From: Saccharum officinarum
Lineage: Eukaryota > Streptophyta > Magnoliopsida > Poales > Poaceae
DNA length: 64,000 nt
Assembly (NCBI GenBank): GCA_020631735.1
Contig: CM036158.1
Span: forward strand, 83,959,914-84,023,913
Direction: 5' to 3'
In this document: in pieces, positions 11,081 through 21,918 of the stretch
Position numbering within the stretch: the first letter of the stretch is position 1
Layout: each line of letters starts with the position of its first letter
Position numbers and translations under genes: made by a program
The notes under the pieces: generated by a model
The model's database searches: none
What the model was told of the DNA's origin: nothing
The model's input: only the letters and a program-made list of their open reading frames with translations

Positions 11081-11700
11081 ATTCTATATCACCGTTGGGC
11101 AGATATAGAATAAAACAACTTTCTTCTACATTAATTCTATATTACCGTTGGGCAGAAATAGAATAAATGCATAAAGCTCTTAGATAGAACTTATAAAATT
11201 TTCTATCAATAACTTTTGCTAAAATTAGCAGCATCATGAATACAATATTCTTGTACATTAATTCCACATGACCGTTGGGTATAAATGGAATTAACATATG
11301 TAACAACTCAATTATCATTAACTCTCTTCAAATTAAATTATCCCGTTGGTTCGAATTTAATTAGAAGATCATCATCATCATTGCAGCGGAAAATAATCTT
11401 TCTATTTCATGAGCATTTCTTGATCTTTACTATTCTCTGAAAATTGGTCACTTTGATGCATAATTTATCAGAGATTTAAATTTCAACCTCAAACTCATAA
11501 ATAAGCTTATGATATTGTTATCATCAACGTTGGTCAGAAAATAACAATATCATAATTTCACTTAAATCATAATATGAATATCCCTTTAATTAAAATTTTC
11601 TCGTTGGTTCCAATTTTAATTAGAGGATAAACTTTTTATCATTTTCTGAACAACTGTAATTTCTCTTCAAATTAAATCCTCCCGTTGGTTCGGATTTAAT
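11081..11700. repeat. Array of seven hairpins sharing a CGTTGG loop
   Basis: Seven inverted repeats with different stems enclose nearly the same loop core (C)CGTTGG. They lie at 11081-11111 (stem ATTCTATATC, perfect 10 bp), 11134-11164 (ATTCTAT), 11258-11294 (TTAATTCCA), 11331-11362 (AATTAAATT), 11507-11555 (TTATGATATTGTTAT, perfect 15 bp), 11587-11622 (TAATTAAAATT) and 11671-11700 (ATTAAATCC). They lie on the 5' side of the gag remnant in element orientation, where the loop reads CCAACGG. The stems differ in sequence but each is self-complementary. Confidence 0.85.
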
Positions 11701-11968
11701 GAGAAGGCAATATCCTTTTTCTTTGTAGCGGAAACATGACAAAATTCTTAAAATAATTCTTATTTAGAAGCATTATTTTTGTACTTTTCTTTTCTCTAAA
11801 CAAATTATCGAATAAGTTTGAGTAGAGATAATCATTCAATCTTAACAAAAAAAATATTCATAAAATGCTTCTGAAAAACATATACAAACAAATTCTCAAG
11901 GTTACTGTGCTTTTAGGCCTGAAGCCTGCTTGCCTGAAGGCCTGCCGCGGCCCAAAGCATCGCTTCGT

Positions 11969-14510
11969 TGTAGGGTCGAGATGGCGGACTAGAGGGGGGT
12001 GAATAGTCCTTTCTAAAACTTAAGCGTGTTGGCTAACCAAAAACAAATGCGGAATTAAACTTATCGGTCTAGCCAAGACTTCACCCCTCTAACTAAGTTC
12101 ACAAGCACCTCACAAAGATCCTAATTAAGCAACTAAGGTGCTTTCCTTAGCAAGAGCTCTCCTATTTAATTCTAGAGCAAGGTCACACAAACCTATGCAC
12201 TAGTACTTTGCAAGCAAGAGGGAGCTCCTACACAATTCTAGTAAGCAAAGCGCACAAAGCCTAAGCTCACTAGCAATGCTCAATAACAAGGCAACTAATA
12301 CCAAATTAGAGAGCGCAAATCACTTAGCTACACAAACTAAGCAATGTGACTAACAAGGTTACACAAACCAAATTAGTCACGCAAAGGGGAAGCTTCTAGC
12401 TACACAAGCAAGAAGACGACTAGCAAGCTACACAAGCAAACTAGTTACGAGAGCAACTACACAAGCACAAGTATATATGAAAGTAAATACAAGCTTGTGT
12501 TGCATGAAGGCAAACCACCGAGAAGAGTAGACAAAGTTGACACGGTGATTTTCTCCCGAGGTTCACTTGGTTGCCACCAAGCTACGTCCCCGTTGTGTCG
12601 ACCAACACTTAGATGGTTCCTCGGTGTGACCCTCAAGTCACTTGCCCCTCAAGGCACGCCCCGCAAGGCACCGCAAGACACCACTCTCAAGTGAGGTAAC
12701 TCAATGACACGCTCAACTAGAGTTGCTCTTCGCGATTCCCGCGGGTGAGCACAATCCCCCTCACAAAGCTTCTCCTAAGCCTCGCACAATCTTCTTGCGA
12801 GCTTCGATGGAGCCACAAGCCACCAAGCCATCTAGGAGGTGGCAACCTCCAAGAGTAACAAGCACTACCGGCTTGCAACACGATCACCTAGTGTCACTCG
12901 ATGCAACCTCACGATGTAATCGCACTAGAATCGCTCTCTCACTCGATCCGATGAACACTATCAAGCATGAGTGAGTTAGAGGGCTCCCAAGCACTACCAC
13001 ACAAGCCACCAAGGCTAAAGTGTGCTCAGCACCCGGCCACAGCCGGCCAAGGCATCTATTTATAACCCCACGGTCAAATAGAGCCGTTACCCCTTCACTG
13101 GGTCCTTTTTCGGGACGACCGGACGCGCCGGTCGTAATTGACCGGACACGCTCAACCGCGTCTGATCCTCCAACGGTCACTGACCCCAACGGTCAAACCA
13201 ACGACCGAACGCGCCCCAGGTAATGACCGGACGTGCCCGTCAAATGACCGGACGCGCCGCTTCGAACGACCGGACGCGCCGATCGCACTGACCCGCGCGC
13301 CCGCGAAGCAAAGACCGGACGCACCCCTGGCAACGACCGGACGCGCCGATCGCACGGTATCACGCGCGCAACGACATGACCGGACGCGCACTTTGCAACG
13401 ACCGGACGCGACAGTGCCCGCGTCCGGTTAGAGTCCAGTAAGCACCTTCAACGATCGGACGTGTCCGATCATGTGTGACCGGACGCGCCTCGCGTCCGAT
13501 CATCCTCGTGAACCGCAGTTCCCTCTGGGTGACTGACCGGACGCACCGGTCCCGCGAGTGACCGGACACGCCGGTTACAAACCCTAAAACCCGTGTCTGC
13601 GCAGTACTGACCGGACGCGTCCGGTCATACCATGACCGCGTCCGGTGCAGCGTCCGGTCACCTCTGTGACCTTCGTTCGCCTCCGTTTCTTTTCCGACTT
13701 CCGGCGTAGTGGAAAATAGGCTTTTCAACTCCTCGAAAACGCCTGAATCCCGCGCTCGCAAGCTCGGCGGGAGGGAGAGAGAGACTCAAACCCTCTCTAC
13801 CGCTCAAACTTCATCGCCTTCATAAATGTGCCAACACCAACAAGTGATCACCACCTTGTGCACGTGTGTTAGCATTTTCATAATCATTTTTGAAGGAATT
13901 AGGCACTCAACTTGCCTCGCCACTCGATCCTAACACGTATGCACAGTTAGATCGCTCAAGTGGCACTAGATGACCGATATGCAAACAAGTTTGCCCCTCT
14001 TGATAGTACGGCCATTTATCCTAAACCCGGTCATAAACTTCTCTACACACCTATGACCGGTGAAATGGAAATGCCCTAGGTTATACCTTAGCCTTGCGTA
14101 TTCCACTCCATCTCCTCCGACATTGATGCAACACATGCACCAACCAATCACCAAATGATATGATTCACTTCATATCATCACGTGACCGTATTGGTTCATC
14201 GATCTTGACCTCACTTGCTCTTCACCGTTGCATTGGTCCGTCAGCGCCAAGTCTTGCCCAAGCTTCACCATCGCATGGTCCTTCGCTTCGAAGCCTCAAC
14301 TTGCCCTTCACCTTCACAACCGGTCCTTCGAGCCAAGCCTCATCTTGATCTTCTCCATCTTGGTCACATGACTCCATGTCATGTCTCATATGCAATGAGC
14401 TCCTTCATGACACCATCACATGTGGACTAATCTCCTGTGTATCTCACATAACCACATATTAGTCCACCTAAGTTGTCACTCAATTACCAAAACCAAACAA
14501 GGACCTTTCA
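11969..14510. mobile_element. Solo LTR (about 2.5 kb) inserted in the Copia element
   Basis: Starts TGTAGGGTCGAGATGG and ends AAGGACCTTTCA, so it has TG...CA ends. Flanking 5-mers are TTCGT (11964-11968) and GTCGT (14511-14515), a 4/5 target duplication. The first 220 bases are nearly identical to the sequence starting at 63778. No primer site, polypurine tract or protein domain is inside, so I read it as a lone LTR left by recombination. It contains a G/C-rich repeat field (13090-13660). Insertion splits the Copia element between its leader and gag. Confidence 0.75.
13090..13660. repeat. GACCGGACGCG repeat field inside the solo LTR
   Basis: About twenty or more copies of GACCGGACGCGCC-like units, spaced irregularly by 10-40 bases, some inverted (GCGTCCGGTC). 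The half-units ACCGGACGC and GCGTCCGGT make the region rich in CpG and partly palindromic. No reading frame is conserved through it. Confidence 0.85.
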
Positions 14511-14515
14511 GTCGT

Positions 14516-15444
14516 GCGCTGCCCAACGTTGCCCACAGCAGCTCCCCCGCGCCCAGGCCGCAACCTGGGCCTGGGCGGGGAAAGTGCTCACCCGCCTAGG
14601 CCGAAAGGCGGCCCGGTCTCGATCGACCGTTCATCGGCATCGGACGGCTGCCCTTCATTTCCGGCTGAACAAAACCGGCAGCCGATCTCTCTTCCCTTAA
14701 CCCTAATTTTCATTTGTTCCTTCCCCACTTCTCTCAGCGCCGCACACCGCGGTGGCGGTTGCCGGCGGCGGCAAGGTGGCGGTCCCGACAGAGCATGTGC
14801 CTTGCCTCCCTTTTTGCTTTTCATTTCTTCCCCTCCCCTTCCTTTTCCCAGCGCTAAGAGAGGACAGTGCTAGCAGCGCCCATCCATGGCTGGCGGAGGA
14901 GGGATGAGGGGCGGCGCTGCCGCGGGCCCTCTCGCCGGTGAGCGCGCTCCCCCGAGGTAGAGCGTGCCGTCGTCGAGTGGCCTCGCATCGGCGCACTAAG
15001 CCCATGACCGCGCATCGGCGTGACGACGACGACGGCCCGGCTCACCTTCTCGTACGCCGGCGAAACCGGCGCCGAGCCTTCCTTCCCACTCACGGCGATT
15101 TCGACGGCGGCAAGGAAGACCAGGTGGGTTCCTCCCTTTCCGATCCTTACTTTCTCGTTGGTTAGGGTTAGGGTTAGCTTTTCTCTGCCGAATCAAAACC
15201 GATCCGGCCATCTCCTTCTTTATTTTCCTTTCACCGCCCGATCCGACATCGAGTAGTTAGGGTTAGGGTTTCGATCTTGGGGTTCATTCTTTCTTGATCC
15301 GATTCAATCGAATCAACTCTTCTATTTCTTTTCTTTCCCCTTCCGTGTTAGGTTTAGGGTTTGGGGTGTTCATCCGAATCAAAAATTCATTTCACTTCTT
15401 TCCTTTCTACTAACCCCGATCTGGATTTACAACCTAGCAACCTC
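14516..15444 (-). other. GC-rich leader of the Copia element
   Basis: In element orientation this lies between the primer site and gag. It is GC-rich with many short frames on both strands but no recognisable domain. TTAGGG-type runs (GGTTAGGGTTAGGG near 15164 and 15257) resemble AAACCCTAA boxes of plant gene leaders. Confidence 0.55.
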
Positions 15445-15457
15445 GGCTCTGATACCA
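15445..15457 (-). other. Primer-binding site for initiator Met tRNA
   Basis: Sense-strand sequence TGGTATCAGAGCC is the standard complement to the 3' end of plant initiator-methionine tRNA. It is one base inside the 5' LTR. It fixes the element's orientation as minus. Confidence 0.92.
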
Positions 15458-15458
15458 A

Positions 15459-15934
15459 TGTTAGGTTCTTTAGATCATCTAGGTGCGGATCTAGTGGGTG
15501 ATTTCTTTATCAGTTGAATCAAATAGAGCTGGAGCTTCCTTCGGGAGTAGGAGACAGAGAGAGAGAGAGAGAGCATCTGACCATCGGAGGAGCTCCCTGC
15601 CTTTGCTGGTTCATCGATGAAGATCTGCGCATGACAGCGACGGTCGGAGTAGCGGTGGAGACCGGCGGTGGTGGAGGTAGTGGCACGGTGTAGTCTGGTG
15701 GCGGCTTCCCGTCGCTTACAGCACTCCCCTCTTGATCGGCTAGGGTTAGGACGGTGGGTGGCGGCAGTGGCAGTGAACCTCGTAACCCTAACCACTGGCC
15801 CCCACCTCCTATTTATAGCACTGCGCGACGGGGGCCCACCAGCCACGTCATTGGGCTGGGCGTCCCCGATCAGGACGCGAGATTAGGGCCCAGACATGGC
15901 CGTTGGGCCAAGTCTGGTGGAGATCAAACTAACA
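15459..15934 (-). repeat. 5' LTR of the Copia element
   Basis: 476 bp, TG...CA ends, followed by the GATTT target duplication. The GA microsatellite inside is longer than in the partner LTR at 7283-7750. Confidence 0.93.
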
Positions 15935-15944
15935 GATTTCACGT

Positions 15945-16095
15945 CCTGTTCACCTGCCTGATAAACCATGACTCAAAGTAAAGTATTGTTTACTGATTTA
16001 TCATGAGAGAAAAACCCTGCTAAATGGCTGGCTGATTTGACTGATAAGCTCAAGCGACCTGGCTGATTTGGCTGTTAAGCTCAAGCGAGCTGGGC
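15945..16095. mobile_element. Degenerate MITE (GATTTATCATGAGAGAAAAA family)
   Basis: Contains TACTGATTTATCATGAGAGA, a GGCTGATTTG phrase and GATAAGCTCAAGCG in the order of an abundant panicoid MITE. Related copies lie at 20930-21025 and, inverted, at 25338-25445. Borders are uncertain; it abuts the Copia target duplication. Confidence 0.5.
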
Positions 16096-16099
16096 CTCA

Positions 16100-18156
16100 A
16101 AGTCTTTGCATGATGGCAACACATCTTGTACAAACCAATCACTCCGTGTAACCGTGTAAACTTGTAATCTGAGCCACAGGACGTTGATCAAGGGGGCGCA
16201 GGGGAGTGGGAGAGGGGATTTGCAAAAGTGTGATTAGGAGCGAGTGGTTAAACGTAAAATTATTCAATCTCCATGCTCATCTTGGATCAACATCATATGA
16301 TTTAGATTAGAAGTTTGTACGGTTGTACGGAGAGATTGGTTTGCACCGGATAAGTTGCCTTGCATAATTGCCCCGGATCATCCTCTACTGATCCGTCCGT
16401 CAGGCACGAAAACTGCGGAATCTATACGGAGACGAACGGGTACAGCACAGCGACGCGTCACTAGTTTTTCAGCGCGCATGATACACGCGGGCGGTCTCGC
16501 TGACGCTGATCGCGGAAATCGCTGTCCGTGCATCGCGCGTCGAACTAGCTAGCTGCCTTGAGCCAGGCTCCAAGCTCGCAATCCAATCCTCCGATCCGTG
16601 CAGTGTAGTGGTACAGTGCTCCATTTACTGCCATCCCGATCGTTCCCTATAGTACTGCTAGCTGTATTCCCAGTCAATTTGTAGAGTCGTAAGTCAAAAA
16701 AAAAAGTTATCATGAATTTACAGACCAATGTTTATGAGACTAGTTAATTTAATTTTATAGTATGATTATTTGTTGTCGTAAATATTAGTGTCTTTTATAA
16801 TTTAGGTCAGATTAAAAAGTTAGATTTAAGATAATTTAAATGTGGATTTATTTAGACGCAGAGGAGTACTGCAGGTTCTTTTATCTTCTCAGTCAGACAG
16901 TCAGATCTTTGGGTCCAAATTAGCGGCTAATCTGTCGGCATTAGCGAAGATGCTGGAGCCTGACCACAGCACCACGGTAATGTCGTGCAACGGACGAGCA
17001 TGCCGACGTGCATTAAACTTGTTTTTTTCTTCTTTCAAAACAAAGCACTCCTCGTGTTCATACACGCTGGCATTAATTAGGAAGACTTGAAATATCCCGG
17101 GTCAGTCGTCAAGTGCACCCATCGAAATCTTAATCCCAGCGTCTTCGTCATCACGACGTTAATTAGGCATTACTGGCCACTGTATCCATCCTCCGGCTAG
17201 TGCGCCAAGATTCGTACGACTGGGGGGAGGCTTGGCACGGAAGCACCGTGACAGTTTCCAAATATATTGCGTAACTTTGCGGTATGACGAGAATCTTTGG
17301 CTTTGGTCTTATCACCGCGTGTGATAACGGTGGTGATGGTACTTGAAAGTGAGACGCTGACGATGATTAGTTCCCTATAGTGGCTGCTCCGATGGATCCA
17401 TATCAGCACGGCCCCCCTAGGTGATGTGGACTGAGAATCCATATCAAAGCACAAAAGGGACGGATTGGAATAATCCGTGGTGGCGAATATTTATTTACAT
17501 TTTCCTGAAAAAATATTTGTTTACATATATATCCTTCTCACCAAAATCGTGATTCATGAATAGCAATACAGTGTCAAGTAGGCTAGGCATTGCCTAAATC
17601 AGGGGGAAGGACTCTCAACAGCTTCATGTTTTCTTGACTTATAAATTATACTTTTTCAAGTGAGTAAACAGTATTTTGCTCTCGCAATAAATCGGCGACC
17701 AATACTTTTAGCCAGCCAAACGAACGAACGTAAACAAGTACCACTGTTGGCTCTACTCCGCTCCATATGCGGTAGCTCTCTCCATGAGGCAGCCGATGAG
17801 CCGAGGCCCGAGGACAAGTGGACAGAGACGCGACTGCTACGGAAGAAACGGCAGCGTCCACACTCCACAGCAACAGCACTGCTGTACTGTGACAGGACCA
17901 ACGTGCCAACACTGAGCTACGGCTACGGGCGCCCTGCACCCGCAACAGCCGGCAAACGTGCCCGACTGCTCGCTCGGTAGTCGGTACTCGGTACCCTCTC
18001 GCAAACTTCACGGGCTTTCCTGCGGCCAGCCATGGCAGCTGTAGCGTCTAGCCGGAGGCCCTCCCAGAGTCCCAGGCGCCTCTAGTCTCTACTTCCCGGT
18101 GAGTCGGTCACATTTCCCTTTCCGTTTCCGGTCGCTGGCTGGAACCGGTAGAGCGA
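16100..18156. other. Intergenic region, no gene recognised
   Basis: Mixed composition with AT-rich patches (16680-16850, 17480-17660). A frame of 121 codons on the minus strand (17646-18011) overlaps 81- and 106-codon frames on both strands and has no domain character. I see no RNA gene. Confidence 0.3.
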
Positions 18157-18164
18157 GCCGGGGT

Positions 18165-18790
18165 CAGGTTTAAAAAAACCGCTCGGTAAACCGGCTTAAC
18201 CGGGCCGGACCGGTTCCGGTCCGGTCCGGTTAGGTATCCCCTAAATTTAAATTTAAAATTTGAAAAAATGCTGAAAAAATTTCTAAAAATAGTTCATGAT
18301 TTATAGAAGCCAATGATGTAAAAATTTTTCAAATTCAAGTTCGTTTAGTATTTATTTATACGTATAGAAGTTTGAAAAAAAAGAAAAAAAATCTCGGTCC
18401 CGGCCCGTTAAGGCCCCCAAATTCAAATTTAAAATTTGAAAAAAAAATAAAAAATGCTGAAAAAATTCCTAAAAATAGTTCATGATTTATAGAAGCCAGT
18501 GGTGTAAAAATTTTTCAAATTCGAGTTCGTTTAGTATTTACTTATACGTATAGAAGTTTGAAAAAAAAAAGAAAAAAGAAAATTCCAAACTCAAACCGAG
18601 CGGTAAACCGCTTAAACCGAGCGGTTACCGCTCCAAACCGCCCGGCAAACCGGTGACAAACCGAACCGAAGGAGCATTTGAATTCAAATTCAAATTCGAC
18701 CGGTTACCGACCGGTTACCGGTAAACCGGACCGGTAAACCGGAACCGGAGGCCGACGGTTTGGGGTGACCTGTCGGTAAAAAAAACCTTG
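18165..18790. mobile_element. Non-autonomous hAT element with ACCGGT arrays
   Basis: 626-bp element starting CAGGTTTAAAAAAACCG and ending in the complement of CAAGGTTTTTTTTACCG, with a perfect 8-bp target duplication GCCGGGGT (18157-18164 and 18791-18798). Both ends are packed with AACCGG/CCGGTT units. The interior is two direct copies of about 180 bp (from about 18240 and 18420) sharing AGTTCATGATTTATAGAAGC and TATACGTATAGAAGTTTGAA. No coding capacity. Confidence 0.9.
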
Positions 18791-18997
18791 GCCGGGGTGC
18801 CCTCGTCGTGCCGTCCCGTCCCTTCGGACAAATCATTGGTCCGGCTGACGTTCACACCAGTCGCTGATGGTAGTGGTGCCGCCTCCCACTGTTTCGGAGC
18901 CCCGGGCCGATATGTTTCGTCCGGTTTGCAGCGGGTGCCTTTCAGTGAGGTTGGACCGTTGGAAGCTACTCATGCGCATCAGCGCCCTGTTAGGTAA

Positions 18998-19239
18998 GGC
19001 ACCGTTTAGATGCCAAAAATTTTGTCAAAATTTTTAGATTTTCCGTCACATCGAATCTTTGAACACATGCATGAAGCATTAAATATAGATAAAAAATAAA
19101 ACTAATTACACAGTTTAGACGAAATGGACGAGACAAATCTTTTAAGCCTAATTAGACCATGATTGGACAATATTTACCAAATAACAACGAAACTGTTACG
19201 GTAACGTTTCGCCAAAAATTTTGCCAACTAAACAGCCCC
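18998..19239. mobile_element. Harbinger/Tourist-like MITE (family T1, copy 3, inverted)
   Basis: Collinear, in reverse orientation, with the elements at 2072 and 4680 (CTAATTAGACCATGATTGGA, GACGAAATGGACGAGAC). Left end GGCACCGTTTAGATGCC, right end complement of GGGGCTGTTTAGTTGG. The target triplet is not clearly duplicated. Confidence 0.8.
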
Positions 19240-19449
19240 GATTGCAATTGCAACCAACCGATCCGCTATGCTGTTCACCCGATCGACCGCGGCTCAGTGG
19301 CTGTTCTTGGCTTACGAACCGTGCAGGTACGTGCCAATAATTGGAGCTGGAACCTCCACCACTATGCTGTACAGTTGTAGACGTACTACGTACCGATGGG
19401 TTCTGCTGCACAGCACGGAGACACACAGAGAGCCCGGTTCACCTCGAAT

Positions 19450-19712
19450 GTAAATAAAAACTATTTACGAAACTAAAATTACAGGCCGAGGATAAGTTGC
19501 GAGACGATTTTTTAATCCTAATTAGTCTATGATTAGCACTAATTGCTACAGTAGCAAAATGTGCTAATGATGAATTAATTAGGCTTAATAAATTTATCTA
19601 GCGAATTATCCAGCGAATATGTAATTTGTTTTTTAATTAGTATCCGAAAACCCTATGATCAATCTGATGTGACGTGGACTAAACTTTATTATCATGAACC
19701 AAACAGGCCCGT
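19450..19712. mobile_element. Degenerate Tourist-like MITE (TTTAGTCC family)
   Basis: Ends at AACCAAACAGGCCC after GGACTAAACTTTATTATC. The interior has CTAATTAGTCTATGATTAGC and AATTAGGCTTAATA, as in the elements at 24823 and 47069. The left border is unclear. Confidence 0.6.
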
Positions 19713-20010
19713 GTTCTAAGAGAAAAGTACTGTTTCGATTAAAAAACAGACCGAAAAAGTTCGGATTACAGGATAAGCGAATGGGACCACGGACGCGGCG
19801 AGGATCATCCTGGAAAGCCTGTTGTCAAAAAAAAAAACCTGGAAAGTCTGAGCACGAGGGAAAGGGAAGGGGACAGGACAAGACAAACGTTCGAATTGAT
19901 TTGATTTGATGCTGCCTTGTTCTTCTCTCGGCTTGGCTGCCACGTCGCGTACGAGTACTCCTACTATAGGCCAGGGCCGGAGAACAGGAACATGTGCTGA
20001 TGTGCACTGT

Positions 20011-20237
20011 AGCCTTATTTAGACGGTGGGAAGTTACAATTTTTCTAACTGTAGCACTTTCGTTTGTACATGACAAATATTGTTTAATTATGGGCCAACT
20101 AAGCTCAAAAGATTTATCTCGTAATTTACCACTAATCTATGTAATTCGTTATTTATTTTATCAATATTTAATGGTCCATACATGTGTTCAAAAATTAATG
20201 TGATAAGAGAGAATGGAAAAATTTGAAATTTAGAAGG
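20011..20237. mobile_element. Diverged Harbinger/Tourist-like MITE
   Basis: AGCCTTATTTAGACGG at the left and the complement of a TCTAAATTTC-type end at the right. The interior (GTAGCACTTTCG, TTATGGGCCAACTAAGCTCA, CAATATTTAATG) is a diverged version of the 2072 family. Confidence 0.55.
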
Positions 20238-20252
20238 GAAGAGAACCAGGCC

Positions 20253-21918
20253 TATGAAGATATATCCTCATGCAGTCAGCAGTCCTGCTCCTTTTGCGTG
20301 TTGTAGTTCGCCATGCATGCATCGCATCTTGTGTCTCCCTCGTGCGCTCTTTTCCGAGAGGGAATCGGAGCTTAGCCGCCTCGGAAATACTCCACCCTTC
20401 TTCCCCTGTCTGTCTCTGCAAGTACTGCATGGGAAGGCAAGCACTCGAAGCCAGGGCAGCCCGTGTGGGCGTCGCGGCCGGCGACGACGTGCTGCGCTGT
20501 CGAAACGCAGCGCTGCCGGCCTCCTGCCTGCCTCTGCAGCTTTGCCTGTTTTCGGCAGGCGCCACGCCACGCGTGTGACGAAGGCTGTGGCCTCCTCTCC
20601 TCAGCTTGCCCTCACGGGCCAGGCGCCACCATGTGTGCTCATAATGGCGCGCCAGCACGTGTCAGCAGTCAAAAGGATGTGGTGCAACCTTTGCAAAGAA
20701 ATGATCGATCTCACTGACACTGGAGTCACGCACTGTACAGTGTCTTTGGCATGCCTACCTATAACAGGACAGTGAAAGACTGTGAGCACCCAAATCACTC
20801 GTCAGGTGTCTTGGCTCAACACACCCAAAGCTTCCGCTGCTCCTCGCCCCACCCAACGCGGCGGCCGGCGGGTTCTTCGCGGACTTTCATCTTGTTGGGC
20901 TGGCGGTAAAAGCACTGCTGAATGGTTCATGCTGATGTTAATACTGATTTGTCGTGAGAGAAAAACACTGCTGAATTGTTGGTTGATTCTCGCAGATAAG
21001 TTTAATAGAACAGGGCGCTGCAGGTCTTGGTTCCGCGCCCGTGATCCGTGATGAAACCTCAGCTCACGCCGCACGTGTTTGGGTCCTCGAAACAGTGGAG
21101 TGGGTTCGCTGTTTCTGACAGATTGGCTGCTGCTCTGCTGCCATGCCTGCATATCACCACAAGGGCAGAGACTTGCCACATGGGCACAGGGCACTCGATG
21201 CGCCCGGGCCCGGCGCATCCACCTTCCCTCGAGCCTCTGTAGCCGCCACTTACCGTGGGCGTCTCTAACGTGTTACTGCCTGAGCGCTGGCTGTCACCCA
21301 TCGTGCTCGCAGATCAGCAAATGGCAACGGGGCTGTTGATTGATCACGACAGAAAGGGAGTGAGACTCAGAGAAAGCAACGTTTATAATCATTTGACTCG
21401 TTCTACTGCATGAGCGACGCATAAATGCCGAGAGATGTAAGCATCAGCGTAACTGTGTCGCGCCGGCAAGCTTTGATCTGAAGGAAATGATCGTCACGCC
21501 ACGCAACGTACGGTTGCGTGCTGTAGGTGTCGATCAGAAGAGGAACCAGGCATCGCCTTCAGCGTCCAAGCTTCGTGAATCTAGCGGGAGATCGGACGGT
21601 CCAAAAGGTTTTCAGTTCAAACCTGTCCAAGAGAGGGTAGTAACTAGTAATCACTGCTAGATCAAAAGCCATCCAAGATATATTACTGCAGTGCTGGAAG
21701 CAGGTTAGATAAAATTAAGTAACAAAACAGGGCAAGTCCTGCTATTTCCCCCCAGCAGGGAGACAGTACATACATAGGTAAAGATTATGTACAAGTCATC
21801 AGAAAAGCAAACATACAGCGTATCCGTGTCAAAACTGGCACTCTGGCAGGGAGGCCAGCCCACTGACATCAAGCATCAGAGCATGATGACGACGCCATGA
21901 TCAGATAAACTGGTAGCT
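20253..21918. other. Intergenic region, no gene recognised apart from one MITE fragment
   Basis: GC-rich 20260-20660 is open in several frames on both strands (up to 173 codons), which is typical of compositional shadowing; none carries a recognisable domain. 20930-21025 is a MITE fragment. 21300-21918 holds nothing I recognise and includes the likely 3' flank of the minus-strand ORF at 21919. Confidence 0.35.
20930..21025. mobile_element. Degenerate MITE (GATTTGTCGTGAGAGAAAAA family)
   Basis: ATACTGATTTGTCGTGAGAG followed by CACTGCTGAATTGTTGGTTG and GATAAG matches the order seen at 15945-16095. The borders are lost. Confidence 0.45.

Larger units (their letters stand above)
7283..15934 (-). 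mobile_element. Decayed Copia-type LTR retrotransposon, nested host of a solo LTR
   Basis: Two near-identical LTRs (7283-7750 and 15459-15934) start TGTTAGG and end CTAACA. They are flanked by a perfect 5-bp target duplication GATTT (7278-7282 and 15935-15939). Orientation is minus: the complement of an initiator-methionine tRNA primer site sits just inside the right LTR and a polypurine tract just inside the left LTR. In sense order I see the GC-rich leader, an interrupted region with hairpins, a gag zinc-knuckle remnant, then reverse transcriptase with YVDD and an RNase H remnant, which is Copia order. All frames are broken. Removing the 2.5-kb solo LTR inserted at 11969-14510 leaves an internal region of about 5.2 kb, normal for Copia. 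The LTRs differ at about fifteen positions by eye, so the insertion is not recent. Confidence 0.93.

Noticed and set aside
11081..11700. CRISPR-like repeat array
   Set aside because: The constant part is a 6-7 base loop, the flanking stems are variable and self-complementary, and the context is a plant retrotransposon.
15160..15275. GGTTAGGGTTAGGG runs as possible interstitial telomere
   Set aside because: Only two or three units each and not the plant TTTAGGG repeat; such boxes are common in gene and element leaders.
17646..18011. Minus-strand ORF of 121 codons
   Set aside because: Composition and overlapping frames on the other strand suggest chance; no domain or promoter seen.
20230..20775. 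Several ORFs up to 173 codons on both strands
   Set aside because: Mutually overlapping, no domain, no coherent codon bias; GC-driven openness.
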